Source: Notospermus geniculatus (taxonomy: Eukaryota > Nemertea > Pilidiophora > Heteronemertea > Lineidae). Taken from it: a DNA stretch of 64,000 bases. A program made the position numbers and the translations under genes. The notes under the pieces were generated by a model, which did not search any database, was not told the origin of the DNA, and saw only the letters and a program-made list of their open reading frames with translations. The stretch covers positions 502,398 through 566,397 of the forward strand of contig NMRB01000168.1 in assembly GCA_002633025.1 (NCBI GenBank), read 5' to 3'. Every line of letters begins with the position of its first letter. Position 1 is the first letter of the stretch. Shown one piece after another: positions 58,011 through 64,000 of this stretch.

Positions 58011-58442
58011 GGGCTGTGTGCACCAAACGAAGATTATCTTGAACTCAGGTTAAAGCCCCACAGTATTGAATTTTACGATATTTTCAAAATGTTAGGAGAT
58101 AGCACAAAGAGGTCTCATAGCCTTGTGAAGGTCCCCAAAATGCTTCTCTGATACGTACTTCAGAGAATCAAGGCCTAGTTTTCATCACACATTAGAAAAA
58201 ACGACAGGGAGAGCTCTAATGTATTCAGGTGGAGCGCAGTACATTTTACACTACGGCTGACGTCGTGACGTCGTGCACTGACGTCAAGAATCGCGGCGAT
58301 GATTTGCGTTTTTCAAATTCAATACAGTGGGGCTTTAAGCTACAACTTTTCAATTGTTCAAGTTGCCAAGGCATGATGTGACAATGGAAATGTTGTGGCT
58401 CATCCTGAGTTCAAGATAATCTTTGCTTGGTGCGTACGGCCC
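58011..58442. mobile_element. Hairpin MITE family D, copy 2, interrupted
   Basis: GGGCTGTGTGCACCAAACGA then AGATTATCTTGAACTCAGG at the left, and CCTGAGTTCAAGATAATC then TTTGCTTGGTGCGTACGGCCC at the right, match the family D ends at 30341-30491. The copy is split at TTAA by the element at 58054-58334. Confidence 0.85.
58054..58334. mobile_element. TTAA-flanked MITE nested in family D copy 2
   Basis: AGCCCCACAGTATTGAATTT at the left and its inverse AAATTCAATACAGTGGGGCT at the right (one mismatch). TTAA stands at 58050-58053 and 58335-58338. The host MITE resumes directly after the second TTAA, so boundaries are clear. 281 bp, non-coding, piggyBac-like target choice. Confidence 0.88.
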
Positions 58443-58558
58443 ATAGTGTAGAATGGAGTTGCTGCCAGTAGCATCCACATGCAAGGGTTTTATGTCGTCA
58501 GTGAGAATGCAGAATGTTATTTGGAGGAGATGTGCAATGAAGCAAAAAGTATTTTTTT

Positions 58559-59390
58559 AGCCCGCTTGGCCCATAGGCCAAAAGGGCTTATGCTGTGCTT
58601 GGCGCCTTTAGTGGTGGTCTGTCGTGCGTGCGTTAGTGCGTGCGTGCGTGCGTGCGTCCGTAAACTTTTCCCTTGTCAGATGGATAGCGCCTTCAGTTTT
58701 TGACCGATCATTTTCATATTGCATATGGGTGTGTATGACCACAAAATCTAGGTCAAGTTCGATTTTGGGTGCGATACGATTCCTACTTTGGCCAGTAGGG
58801 GGCGTTTTGTGAAAAAATTCAAAGGCCTGTATTTTGCGAATGGCTTGAGCTATCACGATGAAACTTTGTATGCATGTACCTCTAGCTTGTGGTGACTTGC
58901 ACACGAAGTTTCGGTGCAATCTGATTCTCCACTTTGCCACTAGGGGGCCAAAACGAAAATATTAAATTTTTCCTTGTCAGATGGATAGCGCCTTCAGTTT
59001 TTGAAGGATCATTTTCATATTGCATAAAGGTGTGTACAACCAAAAAATCTAGGTCAAGTTCGATTTTGGGTGTGATGCGATTCCTATTTTGGTAGATAGG
59101 GGGCGTTTTGTGAAAAACTTAAAAGGGCTATATTTTGATAATCGTTTGAGCTATTGTATTGAACCTTTGTATGTATTTACCTCTAGGTTGTAGTGACTTC
59201 CTGACGAAGTATTGGTGAAATCTAATTCTTGACTTTGCCGCCAGGGGGCCAAAACCAAACTCGCAAAATCTGCTATGTACGCTTTGGTCACAGATACATG
59301 TATTGTCAAGGATGGCTTGTATGGGATTCTGATATGGCTTATGCTTTCCACCACTGTGCTAAAAAAGCCAAGCGGGCACAGTGCCTTTGG
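58559..59390. mobile_element. ~0.8-kb repeat element with internal 303-bp duplication
   Basis: GCCCGCTTGGC near the left end (58561) is inverted as GCCAAGCGGGC near the right end (59367-59377). Inside, CTTGTCAGATGGATAGCGCC...GGGGGCGTTTTGTGAAAAA occurs at 58671 and again at 58974, a tandem repeat with a ~303-bp period. A GTGCGTGCG microsatellite lies at 58624-58660. This kind of GGCTTATGC...CGTCCGT repeat is widespread in invertebrates. No transposase was seen. Confidence 0.7.
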
Positions 59391-60182
59391 CACTATTTTT
59401 GTGAAAAACATTAGCTAATAATAGAGAGGTCAGAAGCCAGACACATAACCGTAACTAAATCGGCGGTAAGCAGTGAGAAATCACCTCACTATCTGACTGG
59501 CTTTTAAGAACTATCTCTTTTGTGTGCTGCGCCGCACCCCGCCAGCCACCTGGCTCATTGATAAACATGAATTACCAATAATACATCACGGCGAAATGCA
59601 TCTGAAGATGACATCTCCATTAAGCACAAAACGAGGACAATATGAAAATCTCGAGGTAATATAGAACAAGGATGTGTTAACTAATACGCTAGGAAAATAA
59701 ATCTTAACCGATTTCGTCAATGATTTGTGCAGAAAATTTATTCAACAGGTTGCAGACCAATTTGCTTTGGTGCTGTTGTTGAGTAGTCATTGGTATTACA
59801 CTTGGTCATTAATAAAGTATATAAAGTCAATTTCCAGAATATTTAGCAAATTTTCGACCCCAACCGGGGTCTTATTCAGGCTGGAACTTTACAATCTGAA
59901 ACTCTAGAAAAGACTGAGAAATTGGAAATTGATTATTTTACTTTATAATATATTGTGTGTCGATTTTTGTGCTCGCCTTCTCTTTGGTCATTGTATAACA
60001 TGTACAAGAGGTTCGCATCCAAGGACCATGAAAACGGCAATTCGTTCATTTTCCATTGGCAGAAGACAGTGACATAAAATTTGGTTTCCTCTTCTCTCAC
60101 ATCACATGGTTTAAAATTTGTTCAACGTGTCTCTTTCACGGGGCAGAGTGAGACTGCTAATAAAAGGTCTGGTGAGGGAATG
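59391..60182. other. Non-coding stretch with one P-module
   Basis: At 59850-59880 is a single arm of palindromic element P (GCAAATTTTCGACCCCAACC, then GGGGTCTTATTCAGG). The rest is AT-rich without recognisable features. Confidence 0.5.
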
Positions 60183-60385
60183 AAGGGGCTGTTCGTTTTT
60201 TTCAACTGAGGAATCTGAGTTGTGATCCTTGAGAAAATGGAGAAAGCTATGAAACTGCAAATTGCAGGGATTATTCTTTACAGCACAACAAATAATCCCT
60301 GCAATTTGCAAGTGTATAGCTTTTTCTGTTTTCCCAAGGATCACAACTCATGATTCCTCAAGTGACGAAAACGAACAGCCCCTTT
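60183..60385. mobile_element. 203-bp palindromic MITE
   Basis: AAGGGGCTGTTCGTTTTTTT... at the left mirrors ...AAACGAACAGCCCCTTT at the right. The inverted arms continue through TTGTGATCCTTGAGAAAA/TTTTCCCAAGGATCACAA and GCAAATTGCAGGGATTATT/AATAATCCCTGCAATTTGC. Arms of about 90 bp and a loop of about 15 bp. Confidence 0.85.
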
Positions 60386-60820
60386 CTATCGTTTACACCA
60401 TTTATGGCTCAGACGACATAAAAAAAGCAAAGTTGTCTAACGGAGGCAACTTTCAGAGCATTGAACTTACTATTCGAATCAAGTTTCTCATACTTTTGTC
60501 CATGAACCATAAAATGAAATAGTTTTGCCTGGGGACTGGTCGGGTCCATTAGCATCCTCTGCCAGAGGCAGTGAAATAGACTTGGAAACCCCAACAATTC
60601 GCTATTTCTAATAGGTTCTATAAAGCATTGTGATCTGTTTTACTTTGCTCACGTGGATGTTGGTCAGACAAATTCCATTAAAGCCTGTCTATGCTGTCTA
60701 GACTACAGAAATTTTCTGTCTAGCGAAGACAGGTGTCTGAAAAAACAAGGGGGACTGCTCATCAGACTTTCTCAGATAAGTTGGACGGACCGTATCTGAA
60801 GTCCATGACCTGCATGATTG
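60386..60820. other. Non-coding stretch, no feature recognised
   Basis: A small inverted pair (GTCTAGACTAC and ATTTTCTGTCTAGCG) near 60695-60725 is the only structure seen. Confidence 0.35.
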
Positions 60821-61380
60821 GCTGAACTGTATCAGACAGTATCAGACATTCCTGCATATCAGACATTCTCAGCCAAGTCCAATCAATGGCTGAAGTCCAT
60901 GATCTGAAGGTATGCTGCATATCAGACATTCTCAGCCAGGTCCAGTCAGTGGCTGAAGTCCATGGTCTGAAGTTAGACTGCATATCAGACATTCTCAGCC
61001 AAGCCCAGTCAGATGTTTGAAGTCCATGATCTGGAAGGTAGACTGCATATCAGACATTCTCAGCCAGGTCCAGTCAGTGTTTGAAGTCCATGATCTGGTA
61101 GACTGCATATCAAACATTCTCAGCCAGGTCCAGTCAATGTTTGAAGTCCATGATCTGAAGGTAGACTGCATATCAAACGTTCTCAGCCAGGTCCAGTCTT
61201 GAAGTCCATGATCTGGTAGACTGGATATCAAACATTCTCAGCCAGGTCCAGTCGATGTTTGATGTCCATGATCTGAAGGTAGACTGCATATCAAACGTTC
61301 TCAGCCAGGTCCAGTCTTGAAGTCCATGATCTGAAGCTATACTGCATATCAAACATTCTCAGTCCAATCAGTGTCCATGA
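60821..61380. repeat. ~63-bp minisatellite
   Basis: About nine units of ACTGCATATCAGACATTCTC plus AGCCAGGTCCAGTCAGTGTT and TGAAGTCCATGATCTGAAGGTAG, some shortened to 50-58 bp. Both strands carry repeat-derived open frames. Confidence 0.92.
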
Positions 61381-61668
61381 GCTGATAGTAATAGGGCGTT
61401 CTGCTGTGTATCAGAGAAATCCAGAAAGTTGCTTTCGAAAAAAATTCAATTTGTCAGCCAGACAGAAGTCTGACAGTGTAGACCATTCTTTTAACAGAAA
61501 CCTGAAACTTGTGCCAGTAATTTACACACCTTGCTGCCGTCTTCAGTAACCTTTTCCCCACAGGATTCCAACATGCCATAAAGACCTTTTCTTTGGAATC
61601 ACATTATCAGCCACAAAAGTCACCATAATCAGTGTCGTGGTCAAGTTTCCTATCTGTTGGTGCGTTTC

Positions 61669-61790
61669 TTGTGGTTGCGGCGGTCTTTCAATCCCCACGG
61701 AGGGAGATCGGAAAGATCTATGGTATTCCCGCAGGAGATGAGCGATAGGCAAGCGTGTGCGCTACCACTCGAGCTCTCAGCTTGGACATG
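61669..61790 (-). repeat. Possible tRNA-like SINE head, minus strand
   Basis: Read on the minus strand, GAGCTCGAGTGGTAGCGCAC then ACGCTTGCCTATCG resembles the D-arm half of a tRNA with an A box. The expected B box is degraded (GTGGGGATTGAAAG). Too imperfect for a tRNA gene. Confidence 0.4.
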
Positions 61791-61901
61791 TCAGCTTTTG
61801 TGTCCATTCATGGAGTTCTGATATGCAGCTTTGATACTGGACCATTTATCATCGGTGGCTAATGCAAATAGTGGAACTTTCCTTGGTGGACACATCCACC
61901 A

Positions 61902-62028
61902 GGGCTGACCGACACGAAACTCCGATAGCAAACAAGGCCTAACATAGAAATTCTGTAATGGTAAAAGGCATTGCATACCTCTCTGTTAGGCACTGTTGGT
62001 GCTATCGGAGTTTCTTGGTGGTCGGCCC
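61902..62028. mobile_element. 127-bp TIR MITE
   Basis: GGGCTGACCGACACGAAACT then CCGATAG at the left is mirrored by CTATCGGAGTTTCTTGGTGG then TCGGCCC at the right. No second copy was seen. Confidence 0.7.
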
Positions 62029-62455
62029 AGGTGAATATGTTTCTATTAAGGACGACAATGTTCATCCTCAATCTATTCTGACCTCTGTAATTTGGTCACC
62101 TCTTAGTTAAGGTATCATTTGTTGATCCGAAGTGTCCTCAATTCGGTCATTCTGCTATGCCCATGGCAATTGTACTTGCACTTCCTGAAATCTCCATGCT
62201 TTTTGGGACCCATGTCCACTCCACATATGTTAAAAATGCACAGCTGAAAAATGGCAAAAAGTGTGTGAATGTAAAAATGAGCAACTAATATGAAAACGGC
62301 AGACTGCGAAACATGGGGATGGTTGTGAGTGTTAGTCAGGAGTGTCTTTATAAAGACATGCTAGAGCAACTGAAAGTTGATGCTACCTGTCGGGTGCAAA
62401 GATCTACAAAAAAATGCCTTTTATGATATCCTGCTATTTTGTGTCAGCTCCTGGT
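62029..62455. other. Non-coding stretch, no feature recognised
   Basis: Probable intron sequence upstream of the liprin exon. No separate signal was seen. Confidence 0.4.
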
Positions 62456-62569
62456 CATCCTCCCACAGCAGGGGTTTTTACCTCGCTCCTCTTCATACGC
62501 TCATACGCTTCATACGCTGTGTGGAGTGTATGAAGAGGAACGAGACCAAAGCCCTGCTGTGGGAGGATG
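62456..62569. mobile_element. Foldback element family F, copy 3
   Basis: CATCCTCCCACAGCAGGGGT at the left and AAAGCCCTGCTGTGGGAGGATG at the right. GCTCCTGGT lies on both sides (62447-62455 and 62570-62578), giving an 8-9 bp duplication. The loop holds small CATACGCT repeats. It ends 93 bp before the liprin exon, inside the 3' part of the intron. Confidence 0.85.
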
Positions 62570-62662
62570 GCTCCTGGTGTAATTTTGCACCAAGGGGTTT
62601 TTGTATGGAAACCTGGCTGTGTTTTTTCATCAACTTACACCCTTGTTTTTCTGTCGTTACAG

Positions 62663-62764
62663 GAGTTTGCCAATCTCACCAAAGAACTAAACCAGGTACG
62701 GGACCAGCTTCTGGAACGAGAAGAAGAAATCTCGGAATTGAAGGCGGAAAGAAACAACACAAGG
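62663..62764 (+). CDS. Liprin-alpha (PPFIA family) internal coding exon, partial gene
   Basis: A 102-nt exon in phase 0 at both ends, between a pyrimidine-rich acceptor (TTTTTCTGTCGTTACAG) and a donor AGG|GTAAGT. It encodes 34 residues, starting [11 protein letters not shown] and ending [17 protein letters not shown], which I recognise as the N-terminal coiled-coil region of liprin-alpha. That family characteristically has an exon of this size ending at NNTR, just before LLLEHLE. Liprin-alpha proteins are cytoplasmic scaffolds that bind LAR-type receptor phosphatases, RIM/ELKS and kinesin-3, and organise presynaptic active zones and focal adhesions. The preceding exon and the following LLLEHLE exon were not found in the window. 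The identification rests on sequence memory of the family and was not checked by search. Confidence 0.88.
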
Positions 62765-62788
62765 GTAAGTCGACATGACATATTATTT

Positions 62789-63302
62789 AATAGTGAGGTT
62801 TCGCAAATCTGACGAAACACGAAGTACGAAATACAAAATTGGACTTCATTTCCATGACGTAATGTATTTCAGGAGAGGGTTGGTACCACAAATATCGCCT
62901 ACTGCAAGAGCATCTTTTAGCGTATGACGTTAGACCGATAGAGTTATGGTGTATATTAAACTTTGAAATTTATCTTTCGTTTCCACTTCGTAGATACGAA
63001 GTGGAAATCTAAAAATTCAAGATGCATCACAACTCTCTTGGTCTTACATGATGCTAAAAGACGTACTGGCAGCAGGGACATTTGTGGAACCAACTGTCTC
63101 CAGAAATACATTAGGTCCTGGAAACGTTGTCTTCAAAGAAATTCTTTAGGTGAAACAACAACGCCAACAATATCCGAAAACCCCACATGTTCATTTACCC
63201 TCCCACCTCTCCCACCCGTCCGTAGGATGGGTCAGATACTAGTGAAGTTGAATTTCGTATTTCGTACTTCGTGTTTCGTATGATTTGTGAAACCTCACTA
63301 TT
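62789..63302. mobile_element. TIR element just downstream of the liprin exon
   Basis: AATAGTGAGGTTTCGCAAAT...GACGAAACACGAAGTACGAA at the left is inverted at the right as TTCGTACTTCGTGTTTCGTA...ATTTGTGAAACCTCACTATT, arms of about 47 bp. An internal hairpin, TTTCCACTTCGTA/TACGAAGTGGAAA, lies at 62978-63008. TA or TTA next to the ends could be the target duplication. It starts only 24 bp after the exon boundary. Confidence 0.82.
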
Positions 63303-64000
63303 ACTAGGATTCCCCGTCCAACAACATGACAGAGTAAACACTACTGGAGGACTCGATGAGGGGTCAGCTTATAAGTGTCATTAACAGTGCTGACGATGCT
63401 GAAGTTGGTGTCAAAAACGTCATGGTCTCTGTTTGAACAGGACCGCTAGAATCCTTTCAGAAAAGTTTCAAAGGAGAGGAGAACTCATTCATACTGTCAT
63501 ATGGTGATGGCCCGACTTGACGGAGATCCGGCGCATATTTATGACCACACCACCACTCAGTGGTGTGGTCAGTACTGTTTTCGCAGGATGCAAAATTTTT
63601 CTCTACCACTTTCCTCTCCTCCACGTTTTCGGTCAAACTAGGGCATGCACGTCAAATCTGACTTGCTCAGTCTAAAGATCTAATTGTTCTCACGCGATGA
63701 AAATATTCCTGTGCACTTTCATTCAATTTTGGCTGCGATAATGAACTTTTTCAGCTAAATAAATCAGGATCGCCGTAGTCTATAAATAGAATCAGAGTCT
63801 ATAAATAGAACCGTGCGTGGTACACGAGATCTATGCATGGCATGACGTCGTGCCTGTGTAGGCCTACATCCTGATCGATCGTTCGGCAGTTCGTCGTATA
63901 TACAGCATTCGAACACCGGCATCTTACGTCAACATAACAAACCAGCTTCTGGCCAAAACATTTGTGGTGTGGTCATGAATTCACTTTCAGTGAATTCTCA
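63303..64000 (+). other. Probable downstream intron of the liprin gene
   Basis: No further liprin exon was recognised up to the window end. A perfect hairpin GACCACACCACCACTCAGTG then GTGTGGTC lies at 63542-63569, and a tandem GTCTATAAATAGAA pair at 63778-63811. Intron assignment is inferred from the exon to the left. Confidence 0.5.

Larger units (their letters stand above)
1..62662 (+). other. Probable long intron of the liprin-alpha gene (inferred)
   Basis: No exon resembling the N-terminal liprin region (the expected preceding coding sequence with LDERDRLL-type text) was seen on either strand left of 62663, so the donor site probably lies outside the window. The content (transposons, minisatellites, one duplication) fits intron sequence. 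An alternative is that an unnoticed short exon, a UTR exon or a separate gene lies within. Confidence 0.45.

Noticed and set aside
58479-58940. Open frames around the GTGCGTGCG tract
   Set aside because: They are generated by the microsatellite and the repeat element at 58559-59390.

Overview
The window looks like intronic, transposon-rich DNA from a marine invertebrate. Amphioxus or another invertebrate deuterostome is my best guess. The reasons are GT-AG split exons, very low coding density, a dense mix of small terminal-inverted-repeat (TIR) elements and minisatellites, and TACATGTA and TAGGCCTA words. The species assignment is an inference. No bacterial genes, operons, rRNA, intact tRNA or CRISPR array were seen. 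There are two assembly gaps (7862-8134 and 44412-44655) and one isolated N at 4485.

Only two coding units can be defended. (1) At 62663-62764 (+) is a single 102-nt, phase-0 exon with canonical splice sites. It encodes a 34-residue coiled-coil piece recognisable as liprin-alpha (PPFIA family, presynaptic and cell-adhesion scaffold). If that gene runs left to right, most of the preceding 62 kb is probably one of its introns, because no upstream liprin exon was recognised. (2) At 17142-20841 (+) is a complete, apparently intact hAT DNA transposon. It has matching TIRs and a 6-bp target duplication. Its two-exon transposase gene (17652-17934 joined to 18320-20373, 778 aa) has a split zinc finger, a DUF4371/RNase-H-like catalytic region, a hAT C-terminal dimerisation region, a basic patch and an acidic tail.

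The rest is repeat landscape. From 1 to 16.9 kb: multi-copy TIR families, a nested element cluster at 4-5 kb, a 24-bp minisatellite with higher-order structure at 7.5 kb, palindromes at 11 kb and a 53-bp minisatellite at 14 kb. From 17 to 21 kb: the hAT element. From 21 to 36 kb: short TIR elements, three further minisatellites and a tRNA-derived SINE. From 36.9 to 49.8 kb: a direct tandem duplication of about 6 kb whose two copies differ by small-element insertions. From 50 to 62 kb: more minisatellites and TIR elements, including MITEs nested in other elements. From 62.4 to 63.3 kb: the liprin exon, closely flanked on both sides by TIR elements.

The elements do not form a pathway. The one multi-part functional unit is the hAT transposon: transposase gene plus its own TIRs and subterminal repeats. 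The most interesting points are this intact hAT and its N-terminal PCNA-binding-like motif, the duplicate with filled and empty transposon sites, TTAA-flanked MITEs including a nested one, and a palindromic module that matches a hammerhead ribozyme core.
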